Positions 33,311 through 43,481 of a stretch of 64,000 bases of DNA are shown here, one piece after another (position 1 is the first letter of the stretch; every line of letters begins with the position of its first letter). The DNA comes from Cladocopium goreaui (Eukaryota > Sar > Dinophyceae > Suessiales > Symbiodiniaceae). The translations under genes were made by a program, and so were the position numbers. The notes beneath the pieces are model-generated. The model was given only the letters and a program-made list of their open reading frames with translations, made no database searches and was not told where the DNA came from. Location of the stretch: positions 495,626 through 559,625 of the forward strand of contig CAMXCT020001391.1 in assembly GCA_947184155.2 (NCBI GenBank), in the 5' to 3' direction.

Positions 33311-33414
33311 CTGGTTGGTGGTTTGGAACATGAATTTTGTTTTTCCATATTGGGAATAAAAACCCCAACTGACGAACTCATATTTTTCAGAGGGGTAGGT
33401 ATACCACCAACCAG
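33311..33414 (+). mobile_element. MITE family B copy
   Basis: CTGGTTGGTGGTTTGGAACA to GTATACCACCAACCAG. Confidence 0.9.
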
Positions 33415-33835
33415 ATTAGCTATATGATATAGTTAAACTACATATGCGATCGTCAAAATTTGGATTGTATGCCCATCTTGGGAGATGGCGATCAATCCTT
33501 TAACAGGGATTTATATGCCCAGTACAAGCATTCCTTTCATCATGGAATGGATGGCCATAAACCATATACCCATTTGGGGTTTCATATCCCAAACAAATCC
33601 CCAGTATATCTCCATTATTATTGGGTTTGTCCGAAACATTTCCAAACATGGTTTAACGCATTTATGGTAATTTTGTATGTAGTAGTCAAAACATATTATA
33701 TTCCATATCCCATATGGACACGTTTTATCCCACATCACAAAAAGTAGATGTCCTAAAATTGTGGTAACCCCAAATCATCCAAATTTGACTGGATTTTGTC
33801 TTGAAATCAATGGTTTTCGGGATCCCGAATTTTAG
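33415..33835. other. Intronic, no gene recognised
   Basis: Open frames at 33460-33740 on both strands are AT-rich and lack splice support. Confidence 0.4.
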
Positions 33836-34014
33836 GAAACCTCCACAACCTTTCCTATCGGGGCAGCGCTTGTCAGCGAGATCAGGTCTTCACCTACGAC
33901 CAACGGATCCCCACGAGTTTATGGGACGCCTACACCGTGCTGTGTCGTGGACTGACGGTGGTCCTGCGCTTACCTGAGCACTTGAAGTCTTTGGAGGCAA
34001 TGGTGCGGCCAGTG
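33836..34014 (+). CDS. Exon ending at a family C element, unidentified
   Basis: After TTTTAG it reads NLHNLSYRGSACQRDQVFTY, DQRIPTSLWDAYTVLCRGLT and VVLRLPEHLKSLEAMVRP. The next bases, GTGGTGCCCC, are the left end of a C element and a good donor. It is one of the longest clean exon frames in the window. No family is recognised; soluble and helical in appearance. Confidence 0.5.
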
Positions 34015-34222
34015 GTGCCCCACAAAGTGGTGAAAAAAACACACGAAGTGTTTGGATAGATCTACCATAAATCATAGGTTATAAACATTATAAACCAACT
34101 TAGTTAAGTCTCAACCTAGTCAAGTTTCCAAGTATGGACCATAAATCATAGTTAACCTATGTTAATTATAAACATTCACAAACCAACTTAGCTAAGTTTC
34201 TAGGGTTTAGGGTCACCACCTT
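34012..34222. mobile_element. MITE family C copy, expanded inside
   Basis: AGTGGTGCCCCACAAAG to GGTCACCACCTTGTAC, with ATTATAAACCAACTTAG repeated twice inside. Confidence 0.7.
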
Positions 34223-34329
34223 GTACTCGGAGGATCATCCCGTCCAATCTTATCATTTACAGCTGGGTGAAAAAAACCCACCTACGAGTCGCAGTTCTTA
34301 AGTGGGATGAACCACCCAGTAGGAGCTTA

Positions 34330-34415
34330 TACTTGGTGGTTCATCCCAGTTAGTAGGGTTAATCCACTTATAATTGTGGTTGTAACCCACTTACTAACTG
34401 GGATGAACCACCAAG
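34330..34415. mobile_element. MITE family E copy, internally deleted
   Basis: TACTTGGTGGTTCATCCCAG to CTGGGATGAACCACCAAG. A fragment of another copy lies at 34295-34320. Confidence 0.85.
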
Positions 34416-34419
34416 GACA

Positions 34420-35080
34420 TTATACAAATTATCCATTGGGTAGTTCAATAACACTATGAAATTCATTGATACAAATTATCCATTGAAACAAAATTATCCA
34501 ATGTATTAGGAGCTTGTTCAATATATTGGAAGAATAGAAGATTATCCATTATACTTAAATATCCAGTACAAAAAGGATGACAATTCGGGTTTTGAGCACT
34601 GCTGAAATTGAGATACGGATGTTATGACATTGAATTTCTGGTCAACATGTGAATTTATCTGTGTAACAAAGAACACTGGGATTAACACATGTTTACTAAG
34701 GATAAGTTTGTTCAGTCATCATTTCAACAAATTCTAGGGAGACCTTTATCCATCCATATGGGTTTGTTGGATAATCCTTGTCATCCTGAAAAGTCCAGCA
34801 TGAATTGGCTGGTGAATCATTCAACACAACTTGCTGGTGACATGTTCCCCATGAATTGGCTGGTTCAATCCCAATTTGTCCATCAAATCCAGATGCCATA
34901 AATCATCTTGAATCATGTTAAATCATGTTAAATCCTGCTAAATTATGTCGAATCATGTTATATAACTCATCTTAAATCATGTTAAACCATCTGAAAAAAC
35001 ATCTTAAATCCACTATTTTCATCTGAAACATCCACCACATTTTTGCTGGTTAAATGCACCATTTTTGTTTTGCTGGAACT
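34420..35080. other. No gene recognised
   Basis: Repeated AATCATGTTAAATC motifs at 34910-35010 and AAATTATCCATTG motifs at 34430-34550. Confidence 0.5.
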
Positions 35081-35086
35081 CTCCAG

Positions 35087-35227
35087 CTGCCATGCGGGTT
35101 GTGTCCAGGACGGCGCCTCGTTGGACCTGGGCCTTCTGGATGTGGCCGCGGAGGATCCCACGGCGCCGTTGGAGGTGGTCGAGTGTCACTCGCTGGCGAG
35201 TGACGCGTTGTGGCGCTGCACCGGGAG
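35087..35227 (+). CDS. GC-rich exon, unidentified
   Basis: Follows CTCTCCAG and reads CHAGCVQDGASLDLGLLDVA, AEDPTAPLEVVECHSLASDA, LWRCTG. It is strongly GC-rich against its flanks. The donor is probably a GA (ACCGG|GAGAAA), since no GT lies at the end of the frame. No domain recognised. Confidence 0.5.
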
Positions 35228-35331
35228 AAATCATAGGTTTTTGTTTGCCTAATGATAGTAATATATGAGTAATTACTGTGTATTGTCATTATATGTATAT
35301 ACATATTTATCTATAAGTGGATAATATACTA

Positions 35332-35453
35332 TACAATGTTGGGCCCCCGTTTGATAGCTAAGTTGGTTCATAAATCTAAAAAGTATGTTTTTTGTTGGTG
35401 ATATATCTATAGTTAATGGGATTATAACCCATTTAATAACTGGGGGGGCACCA
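35332..35453. mobile_element. MITE family C copy
   Basis: TACAATGTTGGGCCCCCGTT to AACTGGGGGGGCACCACC. Confidence 0.85.
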
Positions 35454-35454
35454 C

Positions 35455-36120
35455 CAATAGTGGGAGAATATGGGTGAATAAATTGAATAATTTGGAAGTA
35501 GGGAAAACTATCATGGGATGAATCTGTACTGGTGGGGATATAGTAGGAAATTTGATGGGATAATACGGGTTAATGGCATAATAAAAATGGATAATCATGG
35601 GATGACTAGAATAAACAATCCCCAAGTTTGAGGTTTATGAGAATGGGTACACCAAAAACAGTGGTAGTGCGGTAATGTTGATAAAGCTGAAACCAGCAAT
35701 ATTTTGATGGTTATAACACCCGTTTTATGGTAAATGTTGGGACGGTTTCTTCTTGTTTTCAAAACATGATAAAGTCTGATAGAGGATTACAATGGGACGT
35801 AGCTAGATCAAGATCCCTCTGATTTTCTGCTTCCGAAAATAGCTGGTAATCCAAGAGTGGGCTCATAGGGAGCATTTGCAAAGGGGCCATGTGACAAATG
35901 TGACAAATAGCTATGTTAGATTACCAGAGATTGGTGGTTACCCCAATGGTGGATTCTGACCCCAGTTGTGGACTAAGCCTACTTGCCCCACTTAGAACTA
36001 GGTGAACCGTCAAGTGGGTTTGTCTTAAAATGGGGTCTAAGGGGTCTACCTCCAAAATTGGCAATTTTATTGGGAACATCATTATGAACCAGTGGATTCG
36101 AGGTACCCTATTTTGAGACA
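35455..36120. other. Intronic; fragments of A and H elements
   Basis: A decayed A right end at 35905-35935 and an H-type inverted repeat at 36018-36127 (GGGTTTGTCTTAAAATGG and CCTATTTTGAGACAAACCC). No exon. Confidence 0.5.
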
Positions 36121-36204
36121 AACCCAAGTACAGTTCAAGGATGCTGCCAGGTATGCCCAAGTTCTTCGAAAGCGACCCAGCGACAGTTCAAGGCCGTTCC
36201 GGGT

Positions 36205-36345
36205 AGTCGGCGCAAGCCGTTGCATCCGATGGTGGAGAAAATCGGGGTGAACGAACCATGGGAAGATGGGAGGGACGGACTAAAATCTGGGGAGTTGCTT
36301 CCCATGCTGGGTTTGCTGGTCACAATGTGGGACAGCATTGGACTT
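36205..36345 (+). CDS. Exon-like block, unidentified
   Basis: The plus frame reads KPLHPMVEKIGVNEPWEDGR then DGLKSGELLPMLGLLVTMWD. An acceptor at GGGTAG or CGCAAG is possible; the donor is unresolved. An overlapping frame upstream (FKDAARYAQVLRKRPSDSSR, from 36137 after ACAG) is also open. Confidence 0.4.
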
Positions 36346-36527
36346 TTGTTTTTGATATTCACCACATTGCAGCGGTGTTTCATGATTTCATTTTGGATTT
36401 TCTGATTTGATTTTTCATTCGTGGTAGAATGCGGTTTTAGCAGTGTGCCGTATGTGGTTAATAAATTTAATAATCCAATCTTAAACCACAATTACTAAGA
36501 GCACATAGCAACTTGGATAGAAATCAG

Positions 36528-36611
36528 GTAGCTGCGGCAGTGGTTTTATCGTTTCGGTGGCTCCAGGATACATCTCTCCTCTAGCTGCTATATCCCTGCA
36601 GCCCTCTGAAG
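36528..36611 (+). CDS. Exon ending at a family C terminus, unidentified
   Basis: Follows AATCAG and reads SCGSGFIVSVAPGYISPLAA then ISLQPSE, ending GAAG|GTGGTGCCCC, where the donor is the left end of a C fragment (36608-36665). Protein-like and hydrophobic. Confidence 0.45.
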
Positions 36612-36665
36612 GTGGTGCCCCGCCGGTTATGCTTGTTGGTTTCAAAAAACCATTAACTACAAACA
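36608..36665. mobile_element. MITE family C left-end fragment
   Basis: AGGTGGTGCCCCGCCGGTTA then TGCTTGTTGGTTT. The right half is missing or diverged. Confidence 0.6.
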
Positions 36666-36921
36666 TACTGTGGAGGGAAGAAAATCTTCACCAGTTGGTA
36701 GATGATGTAGATGGTTTATGCCGCTCTAATTGGCTATAATATGTTATAATCGCAAATTATTTGCAGTGTTTCATAGGAATCCCAATAGTTACTGCAGTTA
36801 CTGGTGCAGGATTTCGCAACCATCCACAGTATCTACCATAAACATCCAATCCAACCATACTTGGTGGCGAACTACCCACGGATCGTTTTTGTAGGTTAGT
36901 TCACCCTATTTGTAAGTAGAT

Positions 36922-37053
36922 TTACCCTCTGGTTATTTAACAGTTTGCCATGGAAAATCACCAAAATAAATGGAGGTTGGTGTCGCTGGGAAAATCATCT
37001 ATTTCTATGGGCCATCTATACCATGGCTATGTAACAGTCATAACCAGTGGGTA
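36922..37053. mobile_element. MITE family A copy
   Basis: TACCCTCTGGTTATTTAACA to GTCATAACCAGTGGGTA. A decayed E relative (ACTTGGTGGCGAACTACC) precedes it at 36858-36915. Confidence 0.85.
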
Positions 37054-37136
37054 CCTTAGAAAAATCCCACAAAACCAGTGATGCCACTTAAGATGGGATT
37101 CAACCCCCCAGCAACCAACATCAACCATCACCAACA

Positions 37137-37286
37137 ACCAGGGGGCCCCGCGGCCACGATAGCCAAGTTGGTTTATAACTACAATAACTAGGGTTTATGG
37201 TAGTTATATCATGTTATAACTATAGTATACTATAGCTAGATGGGGTTTGAAACCAGCAAACATAACTAGGGGGCACCACCTTGTAG
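37137..37286. mobile_element. MITE family C copy
   Basis: CCAGGGGGCCCCGCGGCCAC to GGGGGCACCACCTTGTAG. The left terminal repeat has changed. Confidence 0.75.
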
Positions 37287-37372
37287 GATGTTTTAGATAT
37301 ATCTACAGTACCATCAATATCCATCCATCGTATAGTTCACTTAGTATTAACCTAGTTATACATCCACATTGT

Positions 37373-37470
37373 ACAGTTATGGCCATTTACCAGTTATAAC
37401 TGGTTATTTTTATGGGATTATACATTCTATAAATGGGGTGTTGTCAGTACTTACAACTGATATAACTCGG
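37373..37470. mobile_element. MITE family D2 copy
   Basis: ACAGTTATGGCCATTTACCA to CTCGGGCCATAACTGG. Confidence 0.8.
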
Positions 37471-37500
37471 GCCATAACTGGCTCGTGAATTCTCTCCGCC

Positions 37501-37584
37501 CAGGGCTCAAAAGTTTCAGTCCCGACGACCTACAACTGGAGGCGGTCTTGGTCACTTGGACCTTGAGGTCGACCTGGACCTGGA
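37501..37584 (+). CDS. Exon between D2 and E elements, unidentified
   Basis: Follows CCGCCCAG. Two frames are plausible: LKSFSPDDLQLEAVLVTWTL, or AQKFQSRRPTTGGGLGHLDL, which could stop at GAG|GTCGAC. The sequence runs directly into the left end of an E element, whose TTG|GTGGTT could also serve as donor. Confidence 0.4.
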
Positions 37585-37708
37585 TACTTGGTGGTTCATC
37601 TCAGTTAGTAAGTGGGATATAACCCCAGTTATAAATGGGATAAGTAGGGTTAATCCACTTATAATTGGGGTTATCACCCACTTACTAACTGGGATGAACC
37701 ACCAAGTA
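37585..37708. mobile_element. MITE family E copy
   Basis: TACTTGGTGGTTCATCTCAG to CTGGGATGAACCACCAAGTA, with long palindromic arms (CCACTTATAATTGGGG). Confidence 0.9.
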
Positions 37709-37779
37709 GGGACAATTTCACCGTTGAACCAGAAAAATCGTGAGGCAAAATAGGGATTAACATATGGAATTTTGATGAA

Positions 37780-37890
37780 ATATGTGTCTGAAAATGGGAT
37801 GTACCCAAAAATAGTCCTGTTCAATGGGAAAGTGATCATAAACCATCGGTTTTTGAGGTACAGCTGTACCTTATTTTCAGACAAACCCAC
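37780..37890. mobile_element. MITE family H copy
   Basis: GTGTCTGAAAATGGGATGTA and the inverted CTTATTTTCAGACAAACCC flank a short core. Confidence 0.65.
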
Positions 37891-38227
37891 TTAGCCATCA
37901 AACCTTGAGGGAAACATAGGGATTTGACACGTCGTAACCAATGAAACCTTGGGAAATAGAGAAACCAACATGGGGATTCGTTGTTGACAGATAAGTTGGA
38001 GGCATCATGTTTATGTTTATGCATGCTACACTGTATGTATATATATAATATACATATGTTGGGTTATGAATTATATCTATAAAATATTTAAGTGGAGTAT
38101 GTTGTGGTTTATAACGTGAATGGATGATAAGTTAGTTTAAAGCATTTTATAGCTACTACAAGAGTAGGGCTTATTTTGATATTTGCCGGTGGATGGATTT
38201 ACGGATATTTTTTACGAACAAAAAACA

Positions 38228-38352
38228 AAAAGGCTGACCTGCTTCCTCAAGGCACTGACCCAGAAAAAACGGGTGCCAAGACGTACCATCCACCGCAGCA
38301 AGCAGCGGTTTGATTCCACTGCCAGATTTATGGAGATTAGAAGCACCAAAAG
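38228..38352 (+). CDS. Exon, frame ambiguous, unidentified
   Basis: One frame reads LTCFLKALTQKKRVPRRTIH then RSKQRFDSTARFMEIRSTK to AAAAG|GTTGGG. Another reads ADLLPQGTDPEKTGAKTYHP to GCG|GTTTGA. A family A element starts 8 bp after the first donor. Confidence 0.35.
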
Positions 38353-38360
38353 GTTGGGAT

Positions 38361-38482
38361 TTACCCTCTGGGTATTTGTTACATAGCCATGGTATAGATG
38401 GCCCATTATGGCCCATTTATAGATGGTTTACCTATTAAAAAGGGTGGATCTTTCCATGGCTATGTTAAATAACCAGATGGTA
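38361..38482. mobile_element. MITE family A copy
   Basis: TACCCTCTGGGTATTTGTTA to GTTAAATAACCAGATGGTA. Confidence 0.9.
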
Positions 38483-38519
38483 ACAACGATAACATCGTTT
38501 TATTTTGTTTTGGCTTCAG

Positions 38520-38597
38520 ATTCGTTATCAACAAAAATTCCATCGCAACCAAGCAGATTCCACATATTTGTCGCCACCTTTGGGCCCAATGAAATAG
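38520..38597 (+). CDS. Exon, unidentified
   Basis: Between TTGGCTTCAG and GTCAGT. The frame SLSTKIPSQPSRFHIFVATF with GPNEI is open to the donor; a second frame (FVINKNSIATKQIPHICRHL) is phase-compatible with the preceding exon. Confidence 0.4.
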   Translation: MRYQQKFHRNQADSTYLSPPLGPMK

Positions 38598-39023
38598 GTC
38601 AGTTGTGACAAGTTGGTGACATCTAATAATTTGAGAGGTGTTCATGATGGATATATCTGCCGACTGGTTGAGATAAATTATGATGAACAAAATCCTGGCG
38701 GATTTGCCGACCTGGAATCAGCCACCAGAAGATTGAAATTTAGCCACCCAAAAATAAGTTGGTATACGAAGTAACGAAATGCAGGGGGTTCTGGTGGATA
38801 TATCTGCAGTTATCTGCAGTTGGATGTGTTCATACACAAACTTATACTTCGGAAGGGTCCTTTCTATAGGTCATTGAACTGTCAATCGAAAGTGTAAAGA
38901 TGGATAGATCACCAACGATAGAGAGCCAAGTTCAAGTGTACGTCCCCGATGAATACTGACAAACATGTGGGTCTGAATGACAACAGATTGGGTACATATT
39001 GGATGTTTTGTGCCATGGTAGTC

Positions 39024-39114
39024 CTGGTTGGTGGTTTGGAACATGTTTTTTTTTCCATTCAGTTGGGCTGACCAACTTATATTTTTCAGAGCGGTAGGCT
39101 CAACCACCAACCAG
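39024..39114 (+). mobile_element. MITE family B copy
   Basis: CTGGTTGGTGGTTTGGAACA to GCTCAACCACCAACCAG. Confidence 0.9.
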
Positions 39115-39119
39115 TAGTG

Positions 39120-39640
39120 GGATGTTTGATAGCGACGTGGTGCTACCGGAACCCTCCGGTAACATGGCACGTTTGATCGATTTCCGAAGAGTGAAATTGG
39201 TGACCTGACCGCTGACGAATAGTTGGAAACTTTGTTGAAGGCGTTTGATGAAGCTATCACCGGTAACATAGCCCGTAGATATGGACCTTATATGACCTAT
39301 ATATGGTAGGTACCTCCAATTTAGGTTCCTGAAACGGCTACCGATTTTGTTTTTCTGTCCACATGCTATGACATGTAAGTGTATTCACAACAGTTGAAGT
39401 GGGATGTTTCACACGATCACCAGTCTTTGACGCCATTCCCTGCAAGGTGGCTAGTTATGCTTGTTGGTTTATGTTGATCCCATTCACTCGTTCGATAATG
39501 TAGTGATGTTCACCATTCATCTATCATCAGACAACACAACCATTAATTCCAATGTGCACTATATAACTATATAGTTTAATATAAATCCCAAGTTGTTCCC
39601 CTAGATGCTTCAGTGATTACCTTCTCTTGGGTTACCATCA
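39120..39640. other. Weak exon-like patch and element fragments
   Basis: 39125-39260 has mixed coding signals on both strands. An F right end (GGTAGGTACCTCCAATTTAG) lies at 39307-39333 and a C fragment near 39443-39480. Confidence 0.35.
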
Positions 39641-39646
39641 CCTCAG

Positions 39647-39806
39647 CGTTTCTCCAAAAACACTCCGCGCAACGCGCGTTGCGCGAGCTCCGCGAGGAAA
39701 AGGTGGATGGCTCCTTGGGGTTGCTGCATCCTGCCCGAGTCCCTTGGTTCCAACGGCAGCGATGGAGAGAGCCTCCGGTCGGGTCTCAGGACTTGATCAT
39801 GGCTTG
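39647..39806 (+). CDS. Exon, unidentified
   Basis: After CACCTCAG it reads FLQKHSAQRALRELREEKVD, GSLGLLHPARVPWFQRQRWR and EPPVGSQDLIMAW up to CTTG|GTGAGG. It is GC-rich, with a helical N-terminal half rich in arginine and glutamate. Confidence 0.5.
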
Positions 39807-39809
39807 GTG

Positions 39810-40425
39810 AGGTTACGACTTGATCAATGGGTTATATTGGTTAGTAACTTTACATACACCTATGTACAATTGGTGAATAGATGTTACTAGTTTATTATTG
39901 ACAATGAGGTTCTAACCCAGGTATTTACTTGATAACCTCACCTCAGGGCCCATTGGGACTGAAGCATCAAGCATCGAGGAGGATTGGGATTTTTTGTTCT
40001 ATACCAACATTGGGAATTGACAGTTGGTTTATGATAGATAAATCGATTTTTTTGGGTTTGTAACTTGGCTATACAACTATGGTGTATGGTAGATGTATCT
40101 ATAGTTGGATAGGTTTATAAGCAACTTACAATTGAGGATGGCAAATTTCGGAACTGGATACCAAACATGACCAGATTCTCTGTGTGTTCCATAACTTTAA
40201 AGTCTGATTCACGCTCTGTGATTCCATGCAGTTGCTGACATGATGGTTGCCCTTATCCCTGTTTCAAACTGCTCATTTTCTATCCCAATCCCATGTTCAC
40301 ATGGGATTGGGATGAACATGATGAACGAAGAAAACCCCGGAATTTCGCATAGCCGTACAGCCCTGAGTTTCCCTTAAACTATTGACCATGACAAAGCGCA
40401 GGATTTGGTGCGATTGATGTTTATA
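39810..40425. other. Intronic; C fragment at 40050-40140
   Basis: GTAACTTGGCTATACAACTA to AAGCAACTTACAATTGAGG is a decayed C element. No exon seen. Confidence 0.4.
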
Positions 40426-40426
40426 A

Positions 40427-40527
40427 CTGGTTGGTGGTTTCAAACATTTTTTTTTATGTTCCATCATATATGGGATAATCCTTCCCATTGACTAATATTT
40501 TTCAAGATGGTTAAAACCACCAACCAG
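40427..40527 (+). mobile_element. MITE family B copy
   Basis: CTGGTTGGTGGTTTCAAACA to TAAAACCACCAACCAG. Confidence 0.85.
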
Positions 40528-40547
40528 TTTTAGTTGCCATTCTCAGG

Positions 40548-40634
40548 TACCCTCTGGTAATTTGTTACAGTTCGCTATTGAAAATGGCCCGGTCGAAATA
40601 GTTGATTTACCCATTTAAAACCACCAACCAGTAT
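40548..40634. mobile_element. Chimera of a family A left half and a family B right end
   Basis: TACCCTCTGGTAATTTGTTA runs to GATTTACCCATTT and then switches to AAAACCACCAACCAG, a recombination or nested-insertion junction. Confidence 0.7.
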
Positions 40635-40854
40635 ATAATCTCAATATATCTCAATATAATCCTATATAATCTCCATATAATCACCATATAGTCCCATTTT
40701 AATCCCCACCATCTAGTTGCTATCCATGGTTGTTGCACCACCAACCAGATTATTATTAACCATATATTAACCATATATTAACCATCAAATGGGGGATTTT
40801 CCAGCCAGGATGGGTTGTTTTTTCTGGGTTCCCATCTTTTTGTGCCCACCCAGG

Positions 40855-40892
40855 ATCCTGAGACTTTGGAAATCATCGACGGGCACCTTGGA
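40855..40892 (+). CDS. Possible short exon
   Basis: After CACCCAG it reads DPETLEIIDGHL and could end at CTTG|GACGCT (GA donor). Weak because of length. Confidence 0.25.
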
Positions 40893-41005
40893 CGCTAATA
40901 TGGGCGTTTTGGGAAGATTCGTTGATCTATGGCAGTTTTTTTTACGTAACCCCAAAATAGACAGAACAGAGGGAACTCTGGGAATATGAAGTAAATATGA
41001 TATTA

Positions 41006-41129
41006 TACTTGGTGGTTCATCCCAGTTAGTAAGTGGGATATAACCCCAGTTATAAGTGGATTAACCATACTTATCCCATTTATAACTGGGGTTATATCCC
41101 ACTTACTAACTGGGATGAACCACCAAGTA
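41006..41129. mobile_element. MITE family E copy
   Basis: TACTTGGTGGTTCATCCCAG to CTGGGATGAACCACCAAGTA, nearly perfect palindrome. Upstream a plus frame reads TEQRELWEYEVNMILYL up to the left end; downstream coding resumes at the right end. Confidence 0.95.
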
Positions 41130-41309
41130 TCATCTATGACATCCTGGAAACACTCGAATGTAACTTCTTGGGGGTTGCTGTACATGGTGGTGCCCCAGGT
41201 TTGTTTACTGAAGTTGATTTTTCCCGGGCAGATTCCGCCACTTTTTGTGGCGAATCTGCTCGTAATGGAATGGAAACCTTGCAACGACGAGGATCTAAGC
41301 CATAAACAA
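41127..41309 (+). CDS. Exon region after an E element, unidentified
   Basis: From the AAG at the E right end it reads IIYDILETLECNFLGVAVHG then GAPGLFTEVDFSRADSATFC and continues to a stop at 41305. Alternative splicing points exist (CAG|GTTTGT at 41202, GGCAG at 41230). In the latter case the frame IPPLFVANLLVMEWKPCNDE would join the next exon in phase through a GA donor. Confidence 0.4.
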
Positions 41310-41556
41310 ATGGTTGACTGATGGTCGATATGTGGTAACACAGAACCATACAGAACCATTTCATTTGGGTACATTTCAAACAGGTTTCAGTTTTTTCATC
41401 AGAAGTAATCTATGAAATACTATGAAACTGATTTAAACTAATAAGATGTTGGATGATGTTGGCGTATGTTTCCCGTAAAATATGATGAAATAATATGAAA
41501 TAGGCTGTGATGGGTTGCATATGGTTGCATTGGGTTATATCTGATTTACCGTACAG

Positions 41557-43116
41557 GTGAAAATGAAAGTTGCGGCCTATGTCAGCGCTTTGGAAAATGG
41601 AGAGCTTTTGCCAGCTGAGAGCTCGGCTATGGACTTGATATCGCGTGGGGCCCTCCGTTCAGACGACCTGGCCCGCAGCTTGGTTCCACACTTGCTGCAT
41701 AAAGCAGACAAGCTTCGACGAGGATGTGTGTTGCGTCCTGGAGGATCTACTGGTGAGGCAACCGGCCTCATGGAGCTAGGTTTCTTACTGGGCGGGGCGC
41801 TCAACAACTCTGCCCTGCAGCATGCATTTGGCATCAGCAAGAGGCATGCCAAGATAGCTGCTCCTCCTCTCATCAACCCGCTGCTTCCGTACTTCTTTGC
41901 GGTAGAAGGGGAGGCTCTGCAAGAAGCAGTGTCAACCACTTTGAACTTGCTCAAGAACCGCGAACACTACATGTTAGTCCGCGATGAAGTGGTGTACGCC
42001 AGGTCCTTCAATGCCATCTACGGAATGGGAACTTGGTTTGGTGTGGTTTAGTAGGGTTTTGGATGGTTTTTGGGGCCCATGCTGGCCCATGTTGGGTGAC
42101 ATGGGTTCCTTGTTTGCAAGGGGGGTAATGTTCCATGTGTAGTTTAGGGGTCACATACCCCAGGAATAATTACGGTTTTGCTGTTGGGGAAGAAGGGATG
42201 TGAAAGGGGCTGGGGGAGGAATGCTGGGAAAGGATTGGAAAGGGTTGGTTTTGTGTGGTTTAGTGGGGTTTTGGATGGTTTTGGGTGGTTTTGGGGCCCA
42301 TGCTGGCCCATGTTGGGTGAGGTGGGTTCCTTGTTTGCAAGGGGGGTAATGTTCCATGTGTAGTTTGGGGGTCACATACCCCAGGAATAATTACGGTTTT
42401 GCTGTTTGGGAAGAAGGGATGTGAAAGGGGCTGGGGGGAATGCTGGGAAAGGATGGGAAATGGTTGGCTTTGTGTGGTTTAGTAGGGTTTTGGTTGGGTG
42501 AGGTGGGTTCCTTGTTTGCAAGGGGGGTAATGTTCCATGTGTGGTTTAGGGGTCACATACCCCAGGAATAATTTCGGTTTTGCTGTTTGGGATGAAGGGA
42601 TGTGAAAGGGGCTGGGGGAGGAATGCTGGGAAAGGATGGGAAAGGTTGGTTTTGTGTGATTTACTAGGGTTTTGGGTGGTTTTGGGGCCCATGCTGAAAC
42701 CTGTTTGAATTTGAAATAACCAAATGGAAGTTATCATACTTGAAATGTACCCAAATGGCCTAATCATTGAATCAGTGAGGCGGGGTATCAATGTTTCGTT
42801 GCATACATTCCATCTTCAGGTTGCGTGTGGGATTCTTGCAGGATGTGCCACCATCAAAAGTAACTGTAGCTTGTATCAATGGGAATTCCAGGATCTAATA
42901 CATGGAGGTATGTAAACGTACCATATGTTTGGCCGTATTTGGCTGGGATATTCCCTTAGGCCTTAAACATGGGCCTTATATATGGCGGTAGGTACCTCCA
43001 ATCAATCGGTTCCTGAAATTCCCACTGTAATGTATCTGGGTCGGTTCAGAAAAGGAGTAGAGCCTAACATGTCACTTTTGATGAGACACATGATCATACA
43101 CCATGGGATTTTGGTG
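41557..43116 (+). CDS. Unidentified gene, three phase-linked exons
   Basis: The large exon 41557-42045 follows CGTACAG and reads MKVAAYVSALENGELLPAES, LISRGALRSDDLARSLVPHL, AFGISKRHAKIAAPPLINPL and NREHYMLVRDEVVYARSFNA. A GTG|GTTTAG donor joins it in phase, across an intron holding a minisatellite, to 42820-42907 (VACGILAGCATIKSNCSLYQ). That exon joins in phase across an 84-bp family F intron (42908-42991) to an exon from 42992 (SNQSVPEIPTVMYLGRFRKG), open to about 43116. No domain recognised. The 489-nt exon is the longest non-retroelement coding exon here. Confidence 0.5.
42040..42690. repeat. Minisatellite, about three units of 181-221 bp, intronic
   Basis: CCCCAGGAATAATTACGG recurs at 42160, 42381 and 42562. 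Units also share CCTTGTTTGCAAGGGGGG and GGGAAGAAGGGATGTG. The second unit lacks about 40 bp. Confidence 0.9.
42889..43017 (+). mobile_element. MITE family F copy coinciding with an 84-bp intron
   Basis: CAGGATCTAATACATGGAGG to GGTACCTCCAATCAATCGGT with TTCCTG. Donor GGAG|GTATGT and acceptor GGTAG| lie at the inner ends of its terminal repeats, so the outer repeat segments would be translated. Confidence 0.8.
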
Positions 43117-43324
43117 TAACATTTGGTAAACTCATATAACCTCGGAGTCAGCAAAAAAGACTAAATTCAAAGGAGAGGATATCACACTACTCCAATTTTT
43201 GTGCACCCGGGTAATCAGGACCACCCCCAAACTTTTGGGAAATGACTATAAATTCACAGACCTTATAATAGCTCATATATGCCAATAACAAATGCAATTG
43301 AATAAAACATGGAGTTTCCTACTG

Positions 43325-43440
43325 TTATGGCCCTTAACAGTTACAAATGGGCTTATTTCATGCTATACATATATACATATATCACCTTAGTTATAGGAGT
43401 TACAAGTCCATTTAAAACTGTTAGTTGGGCCATAACTGCA
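43325..43440. mobile_element. MITE family D copy
   Basis: ACTGTTATGGCCCTTAACAG to GTTAGTTGGGCCATAACTG. Confidence 0.9.
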
Positions 43441-43481
43441 CAAATTCTCCCGTTTTGGGTTTCCGTTGCTTCACTGTGCAG

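Noticed and set aside
41033-41126. Coding sequence inside the E element
   Set aside because: The palindrome is open in several frames on both strands, and the same sequence occurs at other sites as a mobile element.
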